This document shows, piece by piece, positions 7,745 through 15,710 of a stretch of 58,388 bases of DNA. How positions within the stretch are numbered: the first letter of the stretch is position 1; each line of letters begins with the position of its first letter. This DNA is from Candidatus Poribacteria bacterium. GTDB taxonomy: Bacteria; Poribacteria; WGA-4E; WGA-3G. The notes beneath the pieces were generated by a model that saw only the letters and a program-made list of their open reading frames with translations, did no database searches and was not told the DNA's origin. The stretch lies in contig PYJA01000117.1 of the NCBI GenBank assembly GCA_003635185.1, forward strand, positions 1 through 58,388, in the 5' to 3' direction. The position numbers were made by a program, and so were the translations under genes.

Positions 7745-8521
7745 ATGGATGCGACAACAAGTCAGTCTGTCTTCAAAGAAGACATGCTAAGCGGAAAAAC
7801 AGCGATTGTAACAGGTGCATCGCGCGGTATAGGTGCAGCAATTGCTCACAGATTATGTGAAGTCGGCGCAAATGTCGTTATCTGCTCGCGTTCCGCCGAA
7901 AGTGTCTCCCAAACCGCTGCTGTCTTGAAAGACAAAGGCTATTCTACACACGCAATAGCTGCTGACATTTCTAAAAAGGAAGATGTTGAAACGCTTGCTG
8001 AAACAACACTCGAACAGTTTTCGCAAATTGATATCCTTGTCAATAACGCTGGAATCACACGTGATATGTTGCTGATGCGTCTAAAAGACGAAGACTGGGA
8101 GGCAGTTTTACAGACAAACTTGACCGGAACAATGTATTGCATCCGCGCAGTTCTGCGCCCTATGATACGCCAGAAAAGTGGGCGCATTATCAACATATCT
8201 TCAGTTATCGGTTTAATGGGGAATGCAGGACAGGCAAGTTATGCCGCAGCGAAAGCTGGCATCATCGGTCTAACAAAAACAACAGCAAAAGAGGTTGGAA
8301 CACGCGGCATCACCGTAAACGCTATCGCGCCCGGATTTATTACGACCGACATGACAGCAGCAATACCTGAAGAATTTCAGAAAAAAGCACTTGAACTTAT
8401 TCCATTACAGAACTTTGGTGCCCCGGAAGATGTCGCAGACCTTGTCTGCTTTTTGGCATCCGAAGCAGCACGTTATATCACCGGTCAAACCTTACAAGTT
8501 GACGGCGGCATGGTAATGTAA
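7745..8521 (+). CDS. fabG: 3-oxoacyl-ACP reductase
   Basis: NADPH-dependent first reduction of the elongation cycle, a short-chain dehydrogenase. It has TGASRGIG for cofactor binding, VNNAGIT, catalytic Ser153, Tyr166 and Lys170 (in ISSVIG and ASYAAAKAG), and APGFITTDM. The C-terminus GQTLQVDGGMVM is standard for FabG. The ATG at 7745 follows GGTGGA; upstream in-frame ATGs at 7721, 7727 and 7733 would overlap fabD. The fabD stop (7741-7743) and this start are nearly contiguous, so the two are translationally coupled. Confidence 0.95.
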   Translation: MDATTSQSVFKEDMLSGKTAIVTGASRGIGAAIAHRLCEVGANVVICSRSAESVSQTAAVLKDKGYSTHAIAADISKKEDVETLAETTLEQFSQIDILVNNAGITRDMLLMRLKDEDWEAVLQTNLTGTMYCIRAVLRPMIRQKSGRIINISSVIGLMGNAGQASYAAAKAGIIGLTKTTAKEVGTRGITVNAIAPGFITTDMTAAIPEEFQKKALELIPLQNFGAPEDVADLVCFLASEAARYITGQTLQVDGGMVM

Positions 8522-8581
8522 CTAATATATCTCTAATTTTGCCAGTAGGCAACAACTTTGTTTTCTTAATATTGGCTTACC

Positions 8582-8615
8582 GTAGGGACAGGTAAACATA
8601 TCGAACCTGCCCTAC
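8582..8615. repeat. Short palindrome in the fabG-acpP gap
   Basis: GTAGGGACAGGT (8582-8593) pairs with ACCTGCCCTAC (8605-8615) with a single bulge. No T-run follows, so it is more like a REP element than a terminator. A similar but much longer GTAGGTCGGG palindrome occurs at 35094-35164. Confidence 0.55.
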
Positions 8616-8697
8616 AAATTAACTTTAGATATTTTAAACTTAGGCGCGGATCCTGTTGTTGATGTATCCGCCCGTTTTGATAGGAGATTAAAAAGAT

Positions 8698-8931
8698 ATG
8701 GCTACAAACGAAGAACGACTTATTGAAATTATTGCACACCAACTCGGTATTGACGCAGATAACGTAACTCCTGACGCTTCATTTATGGAAGACTTGGGAG
8801 CGGACTCGCTTGATACCGTTGAATTGGTTATGGCACTTGAAGAGGAATTTGACCTTGAAATCCCTGACAGTGATGCTGAAAAGATACAAACTGTTCAAGA
8901 TGCCCTTGATTACCTTGACGAACATGTATAA
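8698..8931 (+). CDS. acpP: Acyl carrier protein
   Basis: A 77-residue acidic protein that carries growing acyl chains. Ser37 in [18 protein letters not shown] is the phosphopantetheine site. TAGGAG lies upstream of the ATG. It follows fabG by 176 bases containing a palindrome, so it may also have its own promoter, as is common for this abundant protein. fabF, usually the next gene, is nearly 7 kb further on. Confidence 0.97.
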   Translation: MATNEERLIEIIAHQLGIDADNVTPDASFMEDLGADSLDTVELVMALEEEFDLEIPDSDAEKIQTVQDALDYLDEHV

Positions 8932-8981
8932 ATTCACTCTTTTTGATAAACATGTTGAGGGTGTGTAGCGGAGAACTACAA

Positions 8982-9223
8982 CCATAGGCATCAATTTAGC
9001 GTGTATCCAGGCCCGGTAGGTTCGGTTTTCTAACCGAACCGGACTGATCCCAGCCGAATCCTTGGGGTCTTGTTGAACAGCACTGCTGAGTGGGCAGGAC
9101 AGTTGAGGTTTTCGTGGCGGATCCAGCAGAATACGCGTATGGTATTCTGCATTGGTTAGGAAACCGCATCTACCGGCCTGGGGCATTCAGCGTCCAACTT
9201 TTTTCTTAAATTGACGCTTATGG
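8982..9223. repeat. Dispersed inverted-repeat element, copy 2
   Basis: Copy of the element at 152-368. The left end CCATAGGCATCAATTTAGCG, the core CCAGGCCCGGTAGGTTCGGT and the right end TTAAATTGACGCTTATGG all match. The 3' stem arm has changed, and an additional hairpin (GCAGAATAC...GTATTCTGC) is inserted near it. It lies directly after acpP, at the left edge of the accessory block that separates acpP from fabF. Confidence 0.75.
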
Positions 9224-9260
9224 AGGCGCAAACCCTTGCACTCACAAAGGAGATAATAAT

Positions 9261-11216
9261 ATGAGAAAATCACTTTTTACCTTGTTAGCCGTTACGTTGT
9301 TATTCGGATTTACATCCTTATGTTATAGTGAAAATGTTGTGTCCCTCAAGCATAACCCGGACGCAGTTTTCCCGCAAATAAAAGTTGATATTCACCTGAG
9401 TGGTGGTCAAGGCGTTGCTGGCTATAATGGTTTTATTGTTTTTGATGCGGCTGTGCTGAAATATGTATCAGCAACCATGGGAGATTACCTACCGAGTGGC
9501 GGGCCTTTTCTTCGTCCACAGTTGGGTGAAGATGGTACTTATACGCTTGCGCTTGATGTTGATGGAACAACATACACTGGCACGACTGTTACTTTTCCCC
9601 CTCCTCCTATACCTGATGGTGATAAACTTTCGTTATCGGAGTTCTTTTTTGAAATACCATCGGAAGCTTTACAGGACCCTTCAAGTGGAATCCCCAAAGT
9701 TCCCGCTGCATTTTTGCGTCCGGGTGTGAAGTTGTGGGGTATCTCTATTGTAGGTTCAGCCCCGCTTGGTGCGCATGGCGTTCCTGTTGCAACAGATGGT
9801 GATGGCACTTTGGTGACATTGACCTTTGAAGTAATTGATCCACAAAAGCCTGTCTTTATTCTGTTGCCAGGAGCAGGCCTCTCTGATAGCAATGATGTGC
9901 CTTTAGAGCCGACGCTCGGAAAGACAGTGATTACCGCTTCATCGCAGGAGGACACAACGCTCTCAACAGATGTGAATGCTGATGGTGAAGTCAATATCTT
10001 GGATTTGACACGTGTTGCTTCTGTTTTCGGGCAACCTGTTACCGAAGCGAATCGTTTTGCGGATGTCAATGGTGATGGTGAGATAAATATCTTAGACTTG
10101 GTGCAGGTGGCAAATGATTTTGGTAAATCTACAGAATCCACAGACTCTTTTGCAAATCCCGATATGGGTGCCCCTATGCCACCAGAGACTGAAAATGGTC
10201 AACAACAAATCGTTGTTGGGATCGCTTTACCTGTAACCGGACATTTAGCAGCGATAGGTGCGATAATGAAATCAGGGTTTGATTTAGCATTTGATCAACT
10301 CGCAGGTCTTAGCTATATCATAGCAGATGACAAAAGCACAGCAGATGGGGCAGTTGCAGCTTTTGAGGAGTTGATCCACAAACAAGGCGTGTCCGTTATT
10401 CTGGGACCCGCTTCATCGAGTTCTGCGCGTGCAGCGTTTCCAATCGCGCAAGAAAATGGTGTTGTGGCAATCAGTGCAACAGCTGGCGCAAGCGGGCTTG
10501 GTGCAATAGGTGATTTCGTGTTTCGAATAGCACTGGCCACAGATATTGTTATTCCGAAAGGCGTTGAAATCACACAGAGAAAACTCGGATACCAACGCGT
10601 TGCGACACTCTATGACAAAACCGATCTGTTTTCAACAGACCGCGACGCTACGATACAACTGGCATTGGCTGACAATGGTGTTGAAGTGCTTGGCATGCAT
10701 ACATACAAAACTGGCGATACAGACTTCACGCAGCAATTGACACAGATAAAAGCATTGAACCCGGACGCGCTTTTTGTGTCAGCGTTGCCACCAGAAAAAC
10801 CGTTAATACTGATGCAGGCAAGAGCAGCAGGTATATCTGTCCCTATTCTTATCAGTTCATTAACGGACGTGGAAGTAGAAGCTGCGGGCACCGCCGCTGA
10901 AGGCGCACTCACTTTCACCGGATGGCTACCCACAGCTGAAACACCCGGAAATAGAGCGTTTGTTCAACAGTATCAGAAGACTTACGGCACAGAACCCAAC
11001 GCATTCGCTGCAGTTTCTTATGCATGCGTCCATGTGTTCGCTGCGGCTGTGAAAAACGCTGAAAGCACGGATGCACAGTCAATACGAGACGCACTGGCAC
11101 GCATCCAAGACCTTGATACTATTTTAGGCAAGTTCTCTTTCAATGAAAATGGAGACGGTGTTTACGAACCGAATATACTGATTGTTAGAGATGGGGTTTT
11201 ACGCTTTTTTGATTAG
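9261..11216 (+). CDS. Secreted cohesin-like/dockerin/LivJ-type receptor fusion
   Basis: A 651-residue exported protein with signal peptide MRKSLFTLLAVTLLFGFTSL. Residues about 28-225 resemble a cohesin-type beta sandwich (GYNGFIVFDAAVLKYVSA). Residues 237-290 form a dockerin-like pair of calcium loops, DVNADGEVNILD at 237 and DVNGDGEINILD at 268. Residues about 315-651 are a periplasmic binding protein of the branched-chain amino acid receptor type (GIALPVTGHLAAIGAIMKSG; LGPASSSSARAA; ISATAGASGLG; DTDFTQQLTQIKALNPDALF). The ATG follows AAAGGAGATAATA. No ABC transporter genes are adjacent, so it may be a surface ligand sensor rather than a transport receptor. Confidence 0.8.
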   Translation: MRKSLFTLLAVTLLFGFTSLCYSENVVSLKHNPDAVFPQIKVDIHLSGGQGVAGYNGFIVFDAAVLKYVSATMGDYLPSGGPFLRPQLGEDGTYTLALDVDGTTYTGTTVTFPPPPIPDGDKLSLSEFFFEIPSEALQDPSSGIPKVPAAFLRPGVKLWGISIVGSAPLGAHGVPVATDGDGTLVTLTFEVIDPQKPVFILLPGAGLSDSNDVPLEPTLGKTVITASSQEDTTLSTDVNADGEVNILDLTRVASVFGQPVTEANRFADVNGDGEINILDLVQVANDFGKSTESTDSFANPDMGAPMPPETENGQQQIVVGIALPVTGHLAAIGAIMKSGFDLAFDQLAGLSYIIADDKSTADGAVAAFEELIHKQGVSVILGPASSSSARAAFPIAQENGVVAISATAGASGLGAIGDFVFRIALATDIVIPKGVEITQRKLGYQRVATLYDKTDLFSTDRDATIQLALADNGVEVLGMHTYKTGDTDFTQQLTQIKALNPDALFVSALPPEKPLILMQARAAGISVPILISSLTDVEVEAAGTAAEGALTFTGWLPTAETPGNRAFVQQYQKTYGTEPNAFAAVSYACVHVFAAAVKNAESTDAQSIRDALARIQDLDTILGKFSFNENGDGVYEPNILIVRDGVLRFFD

Positions 11217-11242
11217 CCAAAGCAAAATAGACAGGACGGACA

Positions 11243-11299
11243 CATTCCCCCTTGATAAGGGGGTTAGGGAGTTAAAAAGTCGCTCTATCAGGGGGACTT
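11243..11299. repeat. Palindromic element (CCCCCTTGATAAGGGGG family), short copy
   Basis: Begins CATTCCCCCTTGATAAGGGG and ends TATCAGGGGGACTTTA. The same blocks occur in a longer copy at 15242-15374. It lies just after the receptor-fusion gene; nothing T-rich follows, so I do not call it a terminator. Confidence 0.6.
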
Positions 11300-11350
11300 T
11301 ATAGTGGATTTTACAATTATAGTGAAACCTATAATTACTTACACACAATT

Positions 11351-11406
11351 GTAGCGCAAACTTTTAGTTTGCGTACGCTACTGCACAAACTAAAAGTTTG
11401 TGCTAC
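11351..11406. repeat. Double palindrome of the GTAGCRCAAACT family
   Basis: Two adjacent hairpins: GCGCAAACT-TTT-AGTTTGCG, then GCACAAACT-AAA-AGTTTGTGC, with GTAGC and GCTAC at the outer ends. Single units of this family occur at 17519-17543, 23973-23995 and 31361-31384, always between genes. REP-like. Confidence 0.65.
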
Positions 11407-11446
11407 AGCATAGTCTGGCGGTTTAGGTCTCACGGACCAAAGTGTG

Positions 11447-11585
11447 TATATATTTTTGGATTTTACTATAATGGACATATAAGCTGTAGGAGGGAACTCC
11501 GATTCCCGACTACCAGTGGTTTCGTCGCGATTCGGAGATCGCTCCTACAGAATATGTGTGAACTTATTTACATAATTTATTATAA
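11447..11585. repeat. MITE-like element, copy 1
   Basis: The core has CTGTAGGAGGGAACTCCGAT and, 40 bases on, GATTCGGAGATCGCTCCTAC, which form a large imperfect hairpin. It is nearly the same as the copy at 47332-47465, including the right flank GTGAACTTATTTACATAATT. An inverted, diverged copy lies at 15379-15510. The termini are of the TATAGTRA type shared with the IS630 element at 35213-36124. Confidence 0.7.
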
Positions 11586-11637
11586 GAAGAAATGCGTCCA
11601 TCCTGATAGAGAAACACGACAAAAAAAGGAGATATAG

Positions 11638-12444
11638 ATGTATTCTGAAAAGGGTAGCATACTTATTTTTCTTATCGGACTCACCATACTCGTTATGCTG
11701 GGATGCGGTGGGAATACAGATGAACCTGGAGATCCTCCCGCAGACGACTTGATGCTTAAGGAAAAGCTGGTAGGAGAGTGGGATGTTGTATCCGTAAATG
11801 ATATAGAACCGTCAAGATTTCTTACAGTGCTTATGGTCAAGGAATTGGATGAAGATATTCCGGGTGAAGAAGAAAAAACCGTGCCAGCTGCTCCTCGTGA
11901 AGGGGAATTTGTTATCATAGAAGATGAACTTCAAGAAGTATATCATGTGAAAGCTGATGTCCAGGACTTCTACTACACTTTTGATGTGGATGATTTATGG
12001 ACTTTACACGTGAAGTTTGACGTTTTGCCCAATGATGAAGCACCGCCTCGCGAAGGAGATGCAGCCTCTGATCCTGGCGGGGAAGGAGAGGACCCACCAC
12101 CTGATCCAAATAAGCCAGCGGCACCAGCAGCGAACGGCACAAATGAAACGATAAGCATTGTTGTCGGAACATGGTCAGGCACATACAGTGTGGAAGCCGA
12201 TCTTTTATCCCTAACTTTAGATGCAGAAGATGTCAAGGTAACACCACATCCCGATTCTAAAGCACTTTTTGAGGAAATAACAGATAGCACCGAAGCCGAT
12301 GCAAATGCAGAACTAACGGATAAGTTTAGGATTAGATTGATCAACCCCTTTAGCAAAACGTTCATATCTATAGACGATGCCGGTAAACTGATCCTTAAAG
12401 TACCTGGCTCTTCACGTGGAAAAATGCACCTTGAAAAAAGGTAG
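11638..12444 (+). CDS. Putative lipoprotein, 268 aa
   Basis: The N-terminus has a hydrophobic signal (ILIFLIGLTILVMLGC) with the lipobox cysteine near residue 22, so it is probably lipid-anchored in the envelope. After an acidic Pro-rich linker, EKLVGEWDVVSVND resembles the first strand of lipocalin-like or META-type beta barrels, and later parts are beta-rich. Residues about 125-165 form a Pro/Gly/Glu-rich linker. AAGGAGATATAG before the ATG supports the start. I do not recognise the family firmly. It lies 74 bases before the S55-type lipoprotein gene, so the two are likely co-transcribed. Confidence 0.65.
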   Translation: MYSEKGSILIFLIGLTILVMLGCGGNTDEPGDPPADDLMLKEKLVGEWDVVSVNDIEPSRFLTVLMVKELDEDIPGEEEKTVPAAPREGEFVIIEDELQEVYHVKADVQDFYYTFDVDDLWTLHVKFDVLPNDEAPPREGDAASDPGGEGEDPPPDPNKPAAPAANGTNETISIVVGTWSGTYSVEADLLSLTLDAEDVKVTPHPDSKALFEEITDSTEADANAELTDKFRIRLINPFSKTFISIDDAGKLILKVPGSSRGKMHLEKR

Positions 12445-12518
12445 ATGTTGTACGGTCGTCCTGCGGGGAAACGCAAACCCCCGCACTTTATCAAAACAAA
12501 CTCAAAGGAGTAGCTCTC

Positions 12519-14429
12519 ATGAAACACTTTTTGACATTTCTATGCGTTATGGTTTTGTTGCCATTTTATTTTGGTTGTGGGGATTCTTCTGTTGACAATC
12601 CCGTTGCCCCTGAACCGGCAGTGGATATAACGGCGGCCCCGTTGGGCAATGATGTTGTTTTTGAGAACATGTATGCTTCGGAAGCGACTCGGCTTGCGGA
12701 TAAAACACCGGTTCAGATCGTGACGGTTCTTGAGGGTACGGGGCGCGTTACCCTTAATGCACGGTTTCGTGGTGTGCGTGATCTCGGTTATGGTTTTCCG
12801 CTTTACGAATGTGAATTGTTAGATGAAGCCGCTGAAGCGATGGGTGGCATTGCCAAAGGTATGTCTGGCAGCCCTGTGGGACCGCCGGGGCGTATTATGG
12901 GGGCGCTTGCTTATGGGGAAGCGTTTTCTAAATCACCGATGCGTTTTTTGGTTACATCGATTGATGCAATGGAAGACGCAAAGTCACATCAAACCTTTGG
13001 TGATAGACGCGAAGCAGCACCCGCGGCACCGTCTGCAAATATCAACGCTGTGTATACACCTGTCAAGACACCTGTTATGATAACCGGCGTTTTACCGCAT
13101 CAACTTGAAAAACTCAACTCACTTATGAAAGGCGCGCGCTTAGATTTTATTGAGTTGTTCGCGGATGTCGGCGGTGCGCCTGCAGCACCCGACAATCCGA
13201 CACGACTTGCTGCAGGGGATATGATTGGCGTTGCGATGGCACGGGGTGATGTTGTCAATGCAATAGGATTTGGCACAGTGACGCAGGTGTATGATGACGG
13301 CACATTTGTGGCTTTCGGGCATCCGATGAAAGGTGTCGGTAAAACCTCACTCCCTGTGTATCGTGCTGTTGTCAACGGGATTGTGCCTTTGTATGAAGCT
13401 TCCTATAAATCGGCATCTGCTTATGGTAACCCTATCGGCACGATTACGAAGGACCTGACACCTGCAATTGTCGGCGAACTCGGTGTCCTGCCACCGATGA
13501 TACCGGTCAAGTTAACCTATCAGATACAAAACGATCCCGTTGTAGAAAAAAATCATGAAGTCGCCTACGGACAGGAACTCTTTATCCCCGTGGTCGCTGC
13601 ACAGAGCATGAATGCGATACGGCAAGAAAAGAGTCCGGGCACAATAGATGTATCCCTATCGTTGTCCTTTAAAGAAACAGATAGAGTGTATACGGAAAGT
13701 CTTCGTGACGCTTCGCCCAATCCTACTGGCTACGTGTTTGGCAGAACAGACAGCATTCTCTACAATTTCACGGACCTGTTTGCAAACAAGGCTGGCAAAG
13801 CCACATTGGCTGCCGTTGACATCAATATCAAGGAAAGACCACACCTCTATATTGCTGAAGTACACGATGTGGAGATGGAAACGGACACCGTTATTGCTGG
13901 CAGCCAACATACGTTCACGGTGGTGCTGTTACCACACTATAGTGTCATCACTGGTGAACGCACGTTGAAGAAAGAAGTGACACTCGATATTCCAGAAGGT
14001 TTTGCGGGGGAAGCGCTTCTCAGTATTGCATCAAGCGATCCGTTTGGTCTCATAACTGTGGGGCCCTTTGATACTGACCCAGACGAATCTGAACGCGAAC
14101 CGCAACCGCAGACACTTGACCAACTTATAGAACAGCTGGAAAGTGTCCGACCGATGGATCCCGGCATTATCACCATCACATTAACACCGCAAGAAGATTC
14201 ATCTGGAATCACACCTGAAACCTCAATATCAGATCTCTTTGATGAACTCCGCGAAGATTTTACACAAGGGGAGCGAGAACAAGACACGGTGTTATTAGAA
14301 CCGATTGTGAAGCAAATCGTTATTGATGGGTTTGTTGTCGGTGGGGATTACTCTAAAGATATTTTTATCCATGATTTATTTGAAGGAACAGAACCAGAGG
14401 CACCACAGGATGCAGGAAATCAGAACTGA
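12519..14429 (+). CDS. SpoIVB/S55 peptidase-like lipoprotein
   Basis: A 636-residue envelope lipoprotein with a signal ending in FYFGC. Two S55-type motifs are clear: GGIAKGMSGSPVGPPGRIMG (Ser116 and Ser118) followed by the G-A-L-A-Y-G-E-A-F-S-K-S-P segment, and GTVTQVYDDGTFVAFGHPM with His268. In SpoIVB the His motif comes first; here the Ser motif does, the order I recall from peptidase S55-domain proteins outside Firmicutes. The C-terminal half is beta-rich, with a cleft-free acidic tail. The ATG follows AAAGGAGTAG. It probably processes or chaperones envelope proteins; proteolytic activity is an inference. Confidence 0.75.
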   Translation: MKHFLTFLCVMVLLPFYFGCGDSSVDNPVAPEPAVDITAAPLGNDVVFENMYASEATRLADKTPVQIVTVLEGTGRVTLNARFRGVRDLGYGFPLYECELLDEAAEAMGGIAKGMSGSPVGPPGRIMGALAYGEAFSKSPMRFLVTSIDAMEDAKSHQTFGDRREAAPAAPSANINAVYTPVKTPVMITGVLPHQLEKLNSLMKGARLDFIELFADVGGAPAAPDNPTRLAAGDMIGVAMARGDVVNAIGFGTVTQVYDDGTFVAFGHPMKGVGKTSLPVYRAVVNGIVPLYEASYKSASAYGNPIGTITKDLTPAIVGELGVLPPMIPVKLTYQIQNDPVVEKNHEVAYGQELFIPVVAAQSMNAIRQEKSPGTIDVSLSLSFKETDRVYTESLRDASPNPTGYVFGRTDSILYNFTDLFANKAGKATLAAVDINIKERPHLYIAEVHDVEMETDTVIAGSQHTFTVVLLPHYSVITGERTLKKEVTLDIPEGFAGEALLSIASSDPFGLITVGPFDTDPDESEREPQPQTLDQLIEQLESVRPMDPGIITITLTPQEDSSGITPETSISDLFDELREDFTQGEREQDTVLLEPIVKQIVIDGFVVGGDYSKDIFIHDLFEGTEPEAPQDAGNQN

Positions 14430-14573
14430 TCCTAAGAAGCGTCTTTAGCGTGATCCACAAGGGGTTCTCAGTATCCCCGAAGTATATTGGATAGCAGTGT
14501 TTATGTCTCTATCGTGGTGAGAACCACATTTGGAGCATATTCGCTGTCTATCATTAAGAGAAAGGTTATTGCG

Positions 14574-15062
14574 ATGAAAAAAATAAATACACGTGGCTGG
14601 TCAACGCCAATGATTATCGGTGCGGGTATCTTTGTTGCGATTACGGGCTTGTTAATGTTTTTTGTTACAGAGGAGCCATTCAAGTTCGCGCATGAAGTGG
14701 TCGGCATCGGTTTTGCAGTGGCAATTGTTTTACATATTCTGAGCAACTGGCGTCCGTTTGTGCGATATTTCTCAAAGCGCTTGGCTATATGTGTTATTGC
14801 ACTCGGTTGGTTGATAGGTATAAGTTTAGTGGTAAGAACGGCAGTCCTGGATGTCGGTGAACCTGATGGTCGAGTTGTTGAACGGATTGAGCAAACCTCG
14901 ATTCAGCTGCTGGCACCGGTGATAGGTTTAGAGGTCAACGAACTGGTGGAGCAACTCAAGGACGAAGGTTTTGTTGTTGACACTCCGCAGATGACGATCG
15001 AACAACTTGCGGATAAACACACTATAGAAACCGATACGATTCTACTCAAGATTTTTCAGTAA
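14574..15062 (+). CDS. DUF4405 domain membrane protein
   Basis: 162 residues with three predicted membrane helices in the first 95: MIIGAGIFVAITGLLMFF, a helix carrying HEVVGIGFAVAIVLHILSNW, and LAICVIALGWLIGISLVV. The two histidines in the second helix, followed by NWR, match DUF4405, thought to be a b-type-cytochrome-like membrane domain linked to flavin electron transfer. The soluble C-terminus (VNELVEQLKDEGF) has an unknown role. The ATG at 14574 follows AGAAAGG; an upstream in-frame start at 14487 gives an uncharacteristic leader. It is the last gene of the accessory block. Confidence 0.65.
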   Translation: MKKINTRGWSTPMIIGAGIFVAITGLLMFFVTEEPFKFAHEVVGIGFAVAIVLHILSNWRPFVRYFSKRLAICVIALGWLIGISLVVRTAVLDVGEPDGRVVERIEQTSIQLLAPVIGLEVNELVEQLKDEGFVVDTPQMTIEQLADKHTIETDTILLKIFQ

Positions 15063-15241
15063 AATGTGGTAAAAGAATAGATAGTTGCATCTATCACAAA
15101 AACGGCAAATTTGTTAGCACTTTAGGGATCGCGCCGCTGGAGCACGTGTAGAGAAAATACTCCTATTGAAAAAGTAGGTGGCGTTATTCCGCTGTCTTGC
15201 GGGGAAACGCGAAACCTCTGCATCTTTTCTATGCCAATTAA
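15063..15241. other. Non-coding start of the DUF4405-fabF gap
   Basis: The gap 15063-15710 is built mostly of repeats listed separately (15242-15374 and 15379-15510). This first part holds no gene or RNA that I can see. The last part (15511-15700) is AT-rich and probably holds the fabF promoter, but I cannot fix a -35/-10 pair. Confidence 0.5.
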
Positions 15242-15374
15242 TACAAGGACTTACGCATTCCCCCTTGATAAGGGGGCAGGGGGATAAATAGTCCGGTATT
15301 TCAGTGTTTTTAGTCTTTTTAACCCCCTGCCCCCTTATCAAGGGGACTTTAAGAGAAAATGCGTAAGTCCTGTA
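15242..15374. repeat. Long palindromic element (CCCCCTTGATAAGGGGG family)
   Basis: The 5' side ACAAGGACTTACGCATTC plus CCCCTTGATAAGGGGGCAGG pairs with the 3' side, which reads CCCCCTGCCCCCTTATCAAG and ends ATGCGTAAGTCCTGT. The arms are almost perfect except for about 12 extra bases near the 3' end. A shorter copy lies at 11243-11299. The terminal word GCGTAAGTCCTG recurs alone at 49039-49050. Probably a hairpin-forming mobile repeat. Confidence 0.7.
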
Positions 15375-15378
15375 TAAT

Positions 15379-15510
15379 TATAGTGAATTTTGAAATTATT
15401 GGGACACATTTCTGTCTGAGCGATCTCCGAATCGCGACCCAACCCACTGATAGTCGGGAATCGAAGTTCCATGAACTGAAAATGCCCTGTTAATTCTAAA
15501 GTTTACTATA
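15379..15510. repeat. MITE-like element, copy 2 (inverted), with IS630-type ends
   Basis: The left end is TATAGTGAATTTTGAAATTA. The right end (15490-15510) read on the other strand is TATAGTAAACTTTAGAATTA, which differs by one base from the left end of the IS630 element at 35213. The interior carries GAGCGATCTCCGAATCGCGA, the reverse of the cores at 11447 and 47332. TA dinucleotides sit at both ends, as expected for IS630-type insertion. Confidence 0.75.
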
Positions 15511-15710
15511 AAAGACATATTATGATATATTATATAGTAGGTTCGTATTACGAACTCTCCTCAAAGTTATATTGAGTAAAACATAAAGATGTGGTAATAG
15601 GGAAAGAAAGGAATACTTTTTGTACCATTCTTTCCACTTCAAATACCTATTCATTCGAAATTCTTAGATCTTACTCACTATAAGTTCTACAAAAGAAAAG
15701 GATTGGTCTC

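Noticed and set aside
9539..10141. 200-codon minus-strand ORF
   Set aside because: It lies opposite the cohesin-dockerin region, has Ser/Pro/Thr-rich shadow composition and no binding site.
11217..11637. Small RNA gene in the gap after the receptor fusion
   Set aside because: All strong structure here belongs to repeat families found elsewhere in the window; no promoter-terminator pair frames it.
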